A DNA stretch of 5,288 bases from an uncultured Anaerolineae bacterium (GCA_937942115.1 CALDFY010000232.1:1-5288), one strand, 5' to 3'; shown: positions 1 to 5,288, numbered from the stretch's first letter. Translations and numbers: made by a program. The notes: a model not told the origin generated them from the letters alone.

Positions 1-208
1 CAGTCTGGGGCACGGCCACTGGGCCTACGGCTCTTCGGACATCGTGATAGACGGCCAGGTGGTCAAGGGCGACCCGCGCCGGGCGACGGGGGTTCACGCC
101 AACGCTGCGATGCGGGTGGACCCGTACCTGAAGAACACCTGTCTGGTGGACCCGGTGGGCGGCTCGGCCGTCTTCTACGACACCCGGGTGAAGGTGGTGA
201 AGGTGTAG
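1..208 (+). CDS. Molybdopterin oxidoreductase catalytic subunit, C-terminal fragment
   Basis: This is the 3' end of a gene that starts left of the window. The open frame begins at base 2 and runs 68 codons to a TAG at 206-208. The peptide has a GHGHWAYGSSD stretch, then IDGQVVKGDPRR, then DPVGGSAVFYDTRVKVVKV at the extreme C-terminus. This pattern of a Gly/His-rich loop, a DPVGGSA turn and a final TRVKV strand is what I expect at the end of the molybdopterin-dinucleotide-binding domain of DMSO reductase-family enzymes. It looks closest to the tetrathionate/selenate reductase-like branch, which is a judgement from memory. The product would be an exported terminal reductase or oxidase subunit carrying bis-MGD. 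The strong terminator at 421-449 probably ends its operon. The family call is fairly secure; the branch and substrate are not. Confidence 0.7.
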   Translation, partial: SLGHGHWAYGSSDIVIDGQVVKGDPRRATGVHANAAMRVDPYLKNTCLVDPVGGSAVFYDTRVKVVKV

Positions 209-420
209 GCCCGCCAGACGACGAAGGCCCCCTTATCGGGTTTGGCCCTTTCGCGGGCGATCATCGGGGCGGCTTCTCCTTCTGCCTTTTCGCCCTCCTC
301 ACCTCACCGCCAGCGGCTGCGCCGCACCCTCTCCCTGTAGTTTGGCTTCTTCGGAGTGGGCGGTTAGAAAATCGCCGAAAATGGTCTTCTGCCCGGCCAG
401 AGAAACAAAGAAAATTTTTC

Positions 421-449
421 ACTGCGGCGGCTCCACCGCCGCAGTTTTT
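421..449 (+). terminator. Rho-independent terminator
   Basis: A perfect GC-rich stem pairs 422-430 (CTGCGGCGG) with 436-444 (CCGCCGCAG) around a 5-base loop (CTCCA). A421-T445 can add a tenth pair. Five T residues (445-449) follow directly, and a second T run occurs at 456-459. On the opposite strand the stem is followed by GTGAAAAATTTTC, with no immediate T run, so it should work mainly on the + strand. It lies about 213 bases after the left-edge gene's stop, so that transcript would have a long 3' untranslated part. Confidence 0.8.
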
Positions 450-512
450 GTCGGGTTTTCCCCTACAGCCGGAAAGCAGACTTTTCCTGACAAACTTTCC
501 GACTTTCCCCGA

Positions 513-540
513 TAGACGCCCTCCCTTTCTTCACTAAAAT
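513..540 (+). promoter_or_regulatory. Weak candidate sigma70-type promoter
   Basis: TAAAAT at 535-540 matches the -10 consensus at five of six positions. TAGACG at 513-518 matches TTGACA at four of six, with a 16-base spacer. It lies downstream of the terminator and in the right direction to serve the molybdate transporter and mobA genes, giving a leader of roughly 220 bases. The site was picked by eye in a relatively AT-rich stretch, so it may be coincidental. Confidence 0.25.
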
Positions 541-563
541 AAGACACGGTAGCACAGGCTTTC

Positions 564-598
564 GCCCACGTCGCAGCGTGGGCTTTGGCCCAATGGGC
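564..598 (+). repeat. Alternating, mutually exclusive hairpins
   Basis: GCCCACG (564-570) pairs perfectly with CGTGGGC (577-583) around a 6-base loop. TGGGC inside the second arm (579-583) can instead pair with GCCCA (588-592) around TTTG. GCCC (588-591) can also pair with GGGC (595-598). The arms alternate between GCCCA and TGGGC, so forming one hairpin excludes another. This resembles an attenuator layout in a 5' leader, but short alternating palindromes can also be repeat debris. No long T run follows. Confidence 0.4.
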
Positions 599-617
599 TA
601 ACATTTGGAACTGAGAA

Positions 618-663
618 TGTAGCGCAGGCCGCCAGGCCTGTAGATGCAGGCCGCCAGGCCTGT
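618..663. repeat. Two-copy tandem repeat of a 16-base palindrome
   Basis: The 18-base unit GCAGGCCGCCAGGCCTGT occurs exactly at 624-641 and again at 646-663, a period of 22 bases. A preceding TGTAG is also repeated (618-622 and 639-643), with a one-base length difference before the core. Each core folds as CAGGCC-GCCA-GGCCTG, a 6-bp stem with a 4-base loop. The right arm of copy one can also pair with the left arm of copy two. It looks like a short interspersed palindromic repeat family, but its genome copy number cannot be seen here. Confidence 0.7.
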
Positions 664-687
664 TCATCACCCCTCTTCCAGCCCTTC

Positions 688-739
688 GGGCCATCCCCTC
701 CCTTCCCCTGACCGAAGGGTCAGGAGAGGGGAAGGGCCC
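688..739. repeat. Long imperfect palindrome before the transporter gene
   Basis: The tip is a perfect 6-bp stem, CTGACC (708-713) with GGTCAG (718-723), around a GAAG loop. Below it CCCTTCCC (700-707) pairs with GGGAAGGG (729-736) after a purine bulge on the right arm. The base can extend through GGGCC near 688-692 with the GGGCCC around 734-739. A small flanking hairpin, GCCC-TTC-GGGC, lies at 681-691 and overlaps the outer arm. The structure ends only about 25 bases before the transporter's GTG start. It could be a stable leader hairpin or a mobile palindrome. On the + strand it is followed by AAATTTCC, a poor T run, so it is not an obvious terminator. Confidence 0.55.
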
Positions 740-764
740 AAATTTCCAGAAGGCCAAGATTCCT

Positions 765-1982
765 GTGGCGTCCTCTTCTCCTTCCAACCGTCCCTCTTTC
801 TGGGGTGAGGTCAGCGGTGCGCTGGGGGACCTGGGCACCCTGGTCCCGCTGGCGGTAGCGCTGATCACGGTGAACGGCCTGCCGTCCACGGGGGTTTTCT
901 TCGGCGTCGGCGTGGCCTACATCCTGACCGGCCTCTTCTACCGCCTGCCCATCCCGGTTCAGCCGCTGAAGGCGGTGGCGGCCATCGCTATTGCGCGGGG
1001 GCTTCCCGGCCCCACAGTGACGGCCGCAGGATGGGTGATGGGCGTGCTGCTCCTCCTCTTCGCCATCACCAACACATACCGCTGGCTGGACCGGCTCTTC
1101 ACCCGGCCCGTGATCCGGGGCATCCAGTTGGGCCTGGGGCTGATGCTGGTGCACAGCGGTCTGGCGCTGGCCTCCCGCCCCCAGGTGGTTCCGGGCGGTG
1201 AGGAGCGGGTCGTTCACCTGGCCGCGCAGGCCATCTCTTTAGGATGGGTGCTGGCCGCGCTGACGGCGATCATCCTCCTCTGGGCCCTCCGTAGCCGCCG
1301 CTGGCCGGCCACCCTGCCGGTGCTGGCCTTCGGCGGGCTGATGGCCCTCACCGTCGGCGGCGCGGGGCGGGTCCTGGGAACGGTCCGCCTGGGGCTGGCC
1401 CTGCCGGTCCCGGCCCTCCCCCCATCAGGCGACCTGATGGCCGCGCTCTGGTGGCTGGTGCTCCCCCAGATTCCCCTCACGCTGGGGAACGCCGTCTTCG
1501 CCACGGCGGACACTGCACGGGCGTACTTCGGAGAGCGAGCGGCACGGGTCACCCCCCGCAACCTGCTGACAACGATAGGGGTCTTCCAACTGATTGCGGC
1601 CCTCTTTGGAGGGATCCCCGTCTGCCACGGTGCAGGAGGGCTTACCGCTCATTACCGCATGGGCGCGCGTACAGGGCTGGCTCCCCTCCTGATGGGCACG
1701 CTCTGCCTGGCCCTGGCCCTCTTCGTGGACGGCAATGTGCTCCCCCTCCTGGCCCTGGTCCCCTATCCGGTCCTGGGAGCCCTGCTGGCCTTCGTGGGGG
1801 TTCAGCATGCCCGGCTGGCCCGGGACCTGCGGGGATGGACGGAGACAGGGGTTGCGCTGATCACCGCTGGGGTGGGCTTCGCCACCGGCAACCTGGCCCT
1901 GGGGTTCGGCGGGGGAATTCTCCTGGAGCAGACGCTTCGGCTGACCCAGCGGGTGCGGATGCGGCAGTCGGCGCTTCCGTAG
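765..1982 (+). CDS. MOT1-family molybdate transporter
   Basis: This 405-residue polytopic membrane protein belongs to the MOT1 family, SulP-related carriers that import molybdate (and sometimes sulfate). Two family signatures are visible. One is PIPVQPLKAVAAIA at residues 62-75, preceded by GDLGT at 21-25. The other is CHGAGGLTAHYRMGARTG at 287-304, preceded by GNAVFATADT at 241-250. About ten hydrophobic segments fill the rest, and the length is normal for the family. The start is GTG at 765, preceded by only a weak ribosome site (AGAAGG, 748-753, about 11 bases away). No better in-frame start is visible nearby, so the exact start is moderately sure. The gene ends 13 bases before mobA and is surely co-transcribed with it. 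Its place among molybdoenzyme genes supports molybdate over sulfate as the substrate, which is inference from context and family. Confidence 0.88.
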   Translation: MASSSPSNRPSFWGEVSGALGDLGTLVPLAVALITVNGLPSTGVFFGVGVAYILTGLFYRLPIPVQPLKAVAAIAIARGLPGPTVTAAGWVMGVLLLLFAITNTYRWLDRLFTRPVIRGIQLGLGLMLVHSGLALASRPQVVPGGEERVVHLAAQAISLGWVLAALTAIILLWALRSRRWPATLPVLAFGGLMALTVGGAGRVLGTVRLGLALPVPALPPSGDLMAALWWLVLPQIPLTLGNAVFATADTARAYFGERAARVTPRNLLTTIGVFQLIAALFGGIPVCHGAGGLTAHYRMGARTGLAPLLMGTLCLALALFVDGNVLPLLALVPYPVLGALLAFVGVQHARLARDLRGWTETGVALITAGVGFATGNLALGFGGGILLEQTLRLTQRVRMRQSALP

Positions 1983-1995
1983 AGGGGAGAGAAGG

Positions 1996-2634
1996 ATGGC
2001 GGCCAGCGGCGCGATTCTGGTCGGCGGGCAGAGCCGACGAATGGGAGCGGATAAGCCCCTGCTCCCCTTCCGGGGCCGCCGGATGATTGAGTGGGTCGTG
2101 GAGGCCCTGAGCCAGGTGGCGGACGAGATTCTGCTGGTGGGGCGGGAAGCAGACCGTCTGGCCTGGCTGGGGTTCCCCACGATGGAGGACCTGGTCCCCG
2201 GGGGCGGGCCGCTGGCGGGCATCTACACCGCCCTGACGGCGGCCCGTCACCCTCACTGTCTGATCGTCGCCTGCGACATGCCCTTTCTGGACCCGGCCCT
2301 GCTGGCCTACCTGCTGGACCAGGCCCCCGGATGGGACGCGGTGGTGCCCGAGGTGGAGGGCCACCTGGAGCCGCTGCACGCCGTCTATGCCCGCTCCTGC
2401 CTGCCGGTCGTCGGTCAGATGCTGGCGGCAGGGGAACTCTGCCCGCTGGACCTCTATCCCCGGGTGCGGGTGCGGTACGTGGGAGAGGGAGAGATCGCCG
2501 CATTTCGCGGCGGGCGACAGTCCTTTATCAACTTCAACACGCCGGAGGAATTGAACGGAGCGGTTCGGCTCATAGTAAGGCATCAAACGAAGTGGAATGC
2601 CGTAAACGCTCCAACGCCCGCCGCAACCGTGTAG
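1996..2634 (+). CDS. mobA: Molybdenum cofactor guanylyltransferase MobA
   Basis: MobA transfers GMP from GTP to molybdopterin in the cytoplasm, giving the guanine dinucleotide cofactor (bis-MGD) used by DMSO reductase-family enzymes. The 212-residue protein has the nucleotide-binding loop LVGGQSRRMGADKPLL (residues 8-23, with K20), PGGGPLAGI (68-76), the metal-binding CDMPFL (93-98, with D94), an EPLHAVY-type segment in mid-protein, and FINFNTPEEL (177-186) near the end. All key residues of the family appear intact. The ATG at 1996 is preceded by a purine-rich site (GGAG at 1986-1989). About 26 residues follow NTPEEL, and they use codons (ATA, GTA, AGG, CAA) that look unlike the body of the gene. 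This tail may have been gained by loss of an older stop. The enzyme directly serves the flanking molybdoenzymes. Confidence 0.93.
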   Translation: MAASGAILVGGQSRRMGADKPLLPFRGRRMIEWVVEALSQVADEILLVGREADRLAWLGFPTMEDLVPGGGPLAGIYTALTAARHPHCLIVACDMPFLDPALLAYLLDQAPGWDAVVPEVEGHLEPLHAVYARSCLPVVGQMLAAGELCPLDLYPRVRVRYVGEGEIAAFRGGRQSFINFNTPEELNGAVRLIVRHQTKWNAVNAPTPAATV

Positions 2635-2675
2635 TGCCGTCCAATGGTGCCAAAGCGTAAAGTTGCGGAGCATTT

Positions 2676-2685
2676 GAGGAGGTGA
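2676..2685 (+). promoter_or_regulatory. Strong ribosome binding site of the ferredoxin subunit
   Basis: GAGGAGGTGA is a near-complete match to the anti-Shine-Dalgarno sequence. The GGAGG core lies about six bases before the ATG at 2689 and fixes that start. It is much stronger than the site before the transporter gene, which suggests that the enzyme subunits are translated more efficiently than the import gene. Confidence 0.8.
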
Positions 2686-2688
2686 ACA

Positions 2689-3585
2689 ATGGCAGAATCC
2701 CCTGAGAAATTCATCCCTGGCCGGCGGGATCTACTGGCGAAGATAGCCAGCACGGTCTTTGCCGGATTGGTGGCGCGGGCGATTGTCGGTGAGCCCGCTC
2801 CGGCGGAGGCGGCCACCCTGCCGGAACTTCCCCCGCTGCCTCCAGCCCAACCTGACGAGGACCCGCTGATCCGGATGATGCGGGACCTCCAGCGGGCGTT
2901 GCAGAAACCGCTGGAGCAGCGCCGATGGGTCATGGTCATTGACCTGCGCAAGTGTGTGGGTTGCCACGCCTGCACTATCTCCTGCGTGGCGGAGAACAAA
3001 TTGCCCCCGGGCGTAGTCTACCGCGTTGTCCTGGAAGAGGAGATCGGCACTTACCCCTATGTCACCCGCCGGTTCATCCCGCGCCCCTGTATGCAGTGCG
3101 ACCGACCGCCTTGCGTCCCTGTTTGTCCGGTCTACGCCACCTGGAAGCGGCCGGACGGGATTGTGGTGATTGACTATCATGAATGCATCGGTTGTCGCTA
3201 CTGCATCACTGCCTGCCCCTATGGGGCGCGGACCTTTGACTTCGGGGATAGATACACCGAGGGAACACCCGGGGCTCAAGCGTTTCTGGTCGGCGAGGAG
3301 GGGGCATCGGTTTATGAGGTGAGTCCTGCGTTTGAGTATGGGCGACCCTGGCCACGCCGTGGCGAGGCTCAGCCGGTGGGAAACACCCGCAAGTGCCACT
3401 TCTGCCTGCATCGCATTGAGCGCGGCCTTTTGCCTCAGTGCGTGGTGACCTGTATCGGCAGGGCGACCTACTTTGGGGATGCCAACGATCCCGACAACCT
3501 GGTTTCCGAGTTAATTGCTCGGCCCAATGTCATACGTCTAAAAGAGGAGATGGGGGCCGAGCCAAAAGTCTATTATCTGTTGTAG
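2689..3585 (+). CDS. Exported electron-transfer subunit with four [4Fe-4S] clusters (TtrB/PsrB-like)
   Basis: This 298-residue iron-sulfur protein would relay electrons between the NrfD-type membrane subunit and the molybdenum subunit. Sixteen cysteines form four complete groups: C89/C92/C95/C99, C134/C137/C142/C146, C166/C169/C172/C176 and C236/C239/C251/C255. The last group has an 11-residue gap, as is usual in this family. The N-terminus looks like a Tat signal, with GRRDLLAKIA (residues 11-20), a hydrophobic stretch to about 33 and a possible AEA cleavage site near 39-41. R30 interrupts the hydrophobic stretch, which is slightly odd. A Pro-rich linker (45-59) leads into the first cluster. 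A signal on the B subunit is known in TtrB-type proteins and not typical of DmsB/PhsB. The gene starts the B-C-A set, 54 bases after mobA, and ends 31 bases before the NrfD gene. The role is secure; the exact enzyme type is inferred. Confidence 0.9.
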   Translation: MAESPEKFIPGRRDLLAKIASTVFAGLVARAIVGEPAPAEAATLPELPPLPPAQPDEDPLIRMMRDLQRALQKPLEQRRWVMVIDLRKCVGCHACTISCVAENKLPPGVVYRVVLEEEIGTYPYVTRRFIPRPCMQCDRPPCVPVCPVYATWKRPDGIVVIDYHECIGCRYCITACPYGARTFDFGDRYTEGTPGAQAFLVGEEGASVYEVSPAFEYGRPWPRRGEAQPVGNTRKCHFCLHRIERGLLPQCVVTCIGRATYFGDANDPDNLVSELIARPNVIRLKEEMGAEPKVYYLL

Positions 3586-3604
3586 AACTCACCTGGGGGA
3601 GTAA

Positions 3605-3611
3605 AAGGAGG
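3605..3611 (+). promoter_or_regulatory. Ribosome binding site of the NrfD-type subunit
   Basis: AAGGAGG lies five bases before the ATG at 3617, an optimal arrangement. Together with the 31-base gap it supports translation within one polycistronic message. Confidence 0.75.
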
Positions 3612-3616
3612 TTTCC

Positions 3617-4753
3617 ATGAAGCGACGCATCTTCTACGGGCTGGCCGTGCTGACGGTGTTGTTTGGCCTCTGGGGGATTTACGAGCGGGTTGCTTTCGGG
3701 CACCGCCACGCGTCCTACGGAAGCTATGTGGTTTGGGGCCTGTGGGTGGCTCTCTACCTCTTCTTCGCTGGCATCGCCGCCGGTACTTTCGTCTTCGCCA
3801 CCCTGGATTATCTGTTCCGGGTTCCCGCTTTCGCCCGCACCGGTCGTCTCTCGCTCTTCCTCACGCTGATTGCGTTGGGGGCGGGGTTGCTGCATATCTG
3901 GCTGGATCTCGGGCGTCCGGAACTGGTATGGAAGGTCTATCTACAGCCGAATTTCAACTCTGTGATGGCCCAGATCGTCTGGGGCTACACGATTTTCGGG
4001 CTGCTCAGCCTGATTATGCTGGGGATGAGCTTCCGACCCCAGCGCTACGCTGGATGGCTGAAACTTCTCTCCGCCATCGGCCTCCTGCTGGCGCTTTTTC
4101 TGAGCGGGGGAGTGGGCGCTCTCCTGGGCGTTCAGGCGGCCCGGCCCTTCTGGCACGTGGGTCTGTTTCCGGTGCAATTCCCCTTCTTCTCCCTGGCCTC
4201 AGGGGCGGCGTTGCTGCTCTTTGTCTACGGCCTCTTTGATCGGGCCGCGAACGAGCATCGGCATTCCCTGCTCCACGTTCTTGCGATCCTGACCCTGGTG
4301 TTGCAGTTGATCAAGCTGTATTTCCTCTGGGCAGACTTCTCCCAGAGCGTTTACGGCGGGGTCCCTATGAATGTTGCCGCTGTAAGGGCAGTGCTCTTTG
4401 GCCGTTACTGGTGGGCCTTCTGGATTCTCCAGATTTTCCTGGGCAGCCTCGTGCCGATCATTATCCTCATCTGGCCGCGGCTGGCGACCCGACCGTCGTG
4501 GGCAGCCCTGGCTGGTTTTCTGGTGCTCCTCGGCTTCGCCGCGGCCCGGGCCAACATTGTGTTCCCGGCTCTGGGTGTGCCCGAGCTGCCGCAGCTGATC
4601 GGCGCCTTTCACAGCATCCGCTTGCAGTTCTCCTACTTCCCCAGCCTGATGGAATGGGCACTGAGCGTCGGCATCAGCGGGTTGGCCGGATTGATCTTTT
4701 TGATCGGTTACGATCGCTTGCCGCTGACGCCTGCGCATGTGCGCACTGCATAG
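3617..4753 (+). CDS. NrfD/PsrC/TtrC-type quinone-linked membrane subunit
   Basis: This 378-residue integral membrane protein anchors the complex and exchanges electrons with the quinone pool. It lacks heme-binding motifs, as is typical of NrfD-family proteins. Nine or ten hydrophobic helices are visible, roughly at residues 5-22, 38-66, 78-98, 119-138, 147-172, 188-207, 217-238, 263-287, 294-313 and 341-365. Family hallmarks include WVALYLFFAGIAAGTF (43-58), the DLGRP turn (97-101) followed by a PNFNSVM segment (111-117), RANIVFPALG (311-320), and a C-terminal YFPSLMEW (340-347). The length fits PsrC/TtrC-type subunits. The gene lies 31 bases after the iron-sulfur gene and 22 bases before the catalytic gene, so it is part of the same operon. 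Whether it reduces or oxidises quinone depends on the unknown substrate. Confidence 0.9.
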   Translation: MKRRIFYGLAVLTVLFGLWGIYERVAFGHRHASYGSYVVWGLWVALYLFFAGIAAGTFVFATLDYLFRVPAFARTGRLSLFLTLIALGAGLLHIWLDLGRPELVWKVYLQPNFNSVMAQIVWGYTIFGLLSLIMLGMSFRPQRYAGWLKLLSAIGLLLALFLSGGVGALLGVQAARPFWHVGLFPVQFPFFSLASGAALLLFVYGLFDRAANEHRHSLLHVLAILTLVLQLIKLYFLWADFSQSVYGGVPMNVAAVRAVLFGRYWWAFWILQIFLGSLVPIIILIWPRLATRPSWAALAGFLVLLGFAAARANIVFPALGVPELPQLIGAFHSIRLQFSYFPSLMEWALSVGISGLAGLIFLIGYDRLPLTPAHVRTA

Positions 4754-4761
4754 AAGTTGCC

Positions 4762-4772
4762 AAAGGAGGTGA
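4762..4772 (+). promoter_or_regulatory. Extended ribosome binding site of the catalytic subunit
   Basis: AAAGGAGGTGA is an 11-base match to the complement of the 16S rRNA 3' end. Its GGAGG core lies six bases before the ATG at 4776. It fixes the start of the truncated catalytic gene and implies strong translation. Confidence 0.8.
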
Positions 4773-4775
4773 GGA

Positions 4776-5288
4776 ATGATAAGAGCAACGGATTCTTGCC
4801 CCGAAGTTCCGAAGGAGATCGCTGAGGCGAAGCCGGAAGAAAATGGGTTGACCCGCCGGGAATTTCTGAAGACAGCCGCCCTGGTAGGAAGCACCGCTCT
4901 CTTCGCCCAGGCTGCCTGCACGCTGGCCCGCCTCCATCCGGAGGCGAAGGGCGATTACCCGCTGAACCAGCCGGAGAACATCATCTTTACCGTTTGTCAG
5001 CAGTGCAACACCCAGTGCGGCATTATGGTGAAACTCTTAGACGGCGTGGCTGTCAAAATTGATGGCAACCCTTATTCCCCCTGGACGCTCTACCCTCATC
5101 TCTCTTACAAAACGCCCTTGAAGGAAGCCGCCGTCGTTGACGGTGCAATCTGCCCCAAGGGGCAGGCCGGCATCCAGACGGCCTACGACCCCTACCGCAT
5201 CCGCACCGTCCTCAAGCGCAAGCCCGGCACCCGGCGGGGGGAGAATCAATGGATCACCATCCCCTTTGAGCAGGCGATCCGGGAGATC
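4776..5288 (+). CDS. Tat-exported molybdopterin oxidoreductase catalytic subunit, N-terminal part (TtrA/SrdA-like)
   Basis: The frame stays open for 171 codons to the window edge, so only the N-terminus is visible. It has a long n-region, then the Tat motif LTRREFLK (residues 25-32) and a hydrophobic stretch to about 47. A cysteine at 48 follows QAA, a poor lipobox. A DMSO reductase-family [4Fe-4S] site follows: C74-x2-C77-x3-C81, with the fourth cysteine, C126, in ICPKGQAGIQ. The 44-residue gap before C126, the VKIDGNPYSPW segment (93-103) and the YDPYRIRTVLKRKPG stretch (137-151) resemble the tetrathionate/selenate/arsenate reductase side of the family. The product should carry bis-MGD and work outside the membrane with the two preceding subunits. 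Gene order B-C-A matches ttrBCA and srdBCA. The family is secure; the substrate is open because the active-site region is outside the window. Confidence 0.9.
   Translation, partial: MIRATDSCPEVPKEIAEAKPEENGLTRREFLKTAALVGSTALFAQAACTLARLHPEAKGDYPLNQPENIIFTVCQQCNTQCGIMVKLLDGVAVKIDGNPYSPWTLYPHLSYKTPLKEAAVVDGAICPKGQAGIQTAYDPYRIRTVLKRKPGTRRGENQWITIPFEQAIREI

Larger units (their letters stand above)
209..764. other. Intergenic region with terminator and many palindromes
   Basis: No convincing gene lies in these 556 bases. The first part (209-420) is pyrimidine-rich and holds only an imperfect stem, 223-231 with 266-276, with a 2-base bulge and a long loop. A strong terminator follows at 421-449. 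Next is a long-looped inverted repeat (470-476 with 495-501) in a stretch where the word CTTTCC or CTTTTCC recurs. From 564 to 739 palindromes follow almost back to back: 564-583, 588-598, a tandem pair at 624-663, 681-691 and 688-739. The right-hand part is either a structured 5' leader of the molybdate transporter gene or a landing zone for short palindromic repeats. The sequence does not decide between these. Confidence 0.7.

Noticed and set aside
381..515. Possible 44-codon gene on the + strand
   Set aside because: It has no ribosome binding site, runs straight through the strong terminator at 421-449, and its product shows no recognisable feature.
618..663. CRISPR array
   Set aside because: There are only two copies, the spacing is 4 bases, and no cas genes are present, so this is a tandem palindromic repeat.
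419..1217. Long open frames on the minus strand across the gap and the transporter N-terminus (419-889 and 720-1217)
   Set aside because: They cross the terminator hairpin and palindromes or lie antisense to the MOT1 gene. The products are Arg/Gly/Pro/His-rich with no recognisable domain, as expected for shadow frames in GC-rich DNA.
2551..2576. TTGAAC and CATAGT as a promoter for the B-C-A genes
   Set aside because: The spacer is only 14 bases and the -10 match is weak, and the elements lie within mobA. It is not supportable as a promoter.
1425..2673. Several long minus-strand and alternative + strand frames over the transporter and mobA genes
   Set aside because: They overlap genes with intact family motifs, have low-complexity Pro/Gly/Arg compositions, and are shadows caused by high GC content.
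2635..2688. Terminator between mobA and the ferredoxin subunit gene
   Set aside because: I found no stable stem followed by a T run, so there is no evidence that transcription ends here.
4899..4922. Lipoprotein signal at Cys48 of the catalytic subunit
   Set aside because: The residues before the cysteine (Q-A-A) do not fit a normal lipobox, which wants Leu or a similar residue at -3. A plain Tat signal explains the region adequately.

Overview
The window is GC-rich bacterial DNA, with G or C favoured in third codon positions. All confident genes lie on the + strand. The gene content is about molybdenum-dependent anaerobic respiration. Twin-arginine (Tat) export signals and an NrfD-type membrane subunit point to a quinone-linked respiratory enzyme that works outside the cytoplasmic membrane. 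The host cannot be fixed from the sequence alone. The style (high GC, short palindromic repeats between operons, near-perfect Shine-Dalgarno sites) would suit Chloroflexota or another deep-branching, possibly thermophilic, anaerobe, but that is only an inference.

Layout from left to right: bases 1-208 are the last 68 codons of a molybdopterin oxidoreductase catalytic subunit that begins outside the window. Next comes a gap of about 556 bases without a convincing gene. It holds a strong rho-independent terminator (421-449), a weak candidate promoter, and a dense series of palindromes, including a tandem repeat with a period of about 22 bases (618-663) and a long imperfect hairpin (688-739). 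After the gap, a MOT1-family molybdate transporter (765-1982) and mobA (1996-2634) form a tight pair. They are followed after 54 bases, with no visible terminator, by three genes in the order B-C-A: an exported ferredoxin-like subunit with four [4Fe-4S] clusters (2689-3585), an NrfD/PsrC/TtrC-type membrane subunit (3617-4753), and the N-terminus of a Tat-exported molybdopterin catalytic subunit (4776 to the window edge).

Together the genes describe a nearly self-contained module. Molybdate enters through the MOT1 protein, MobA attaches GMP to molybdopterin to make the guanine dinucleotide form of the cofactor, and the B-C-A complex uses that cofactor to pass electrons between the quinone pool and an external substrate. 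The B-C-A order, the Tat signal on both soluble subunits and the look of the catalytic N-terminus resemble tetrathionate reductase (TtrBCA) and selenate reductase (SrdBCA) systems more than classic DmsABC. The true substrate (tetrathionate, another sulfur compound, selenate, arsenate or other) cannot be read from this window. The partial gene at the left edge appears to belong to the same broad group, so the locus may carry two related molybdoenzymes around a shared molybdenum-supply pair. I see no mobile element genes, CRISPR array, rRNA or tRNA.
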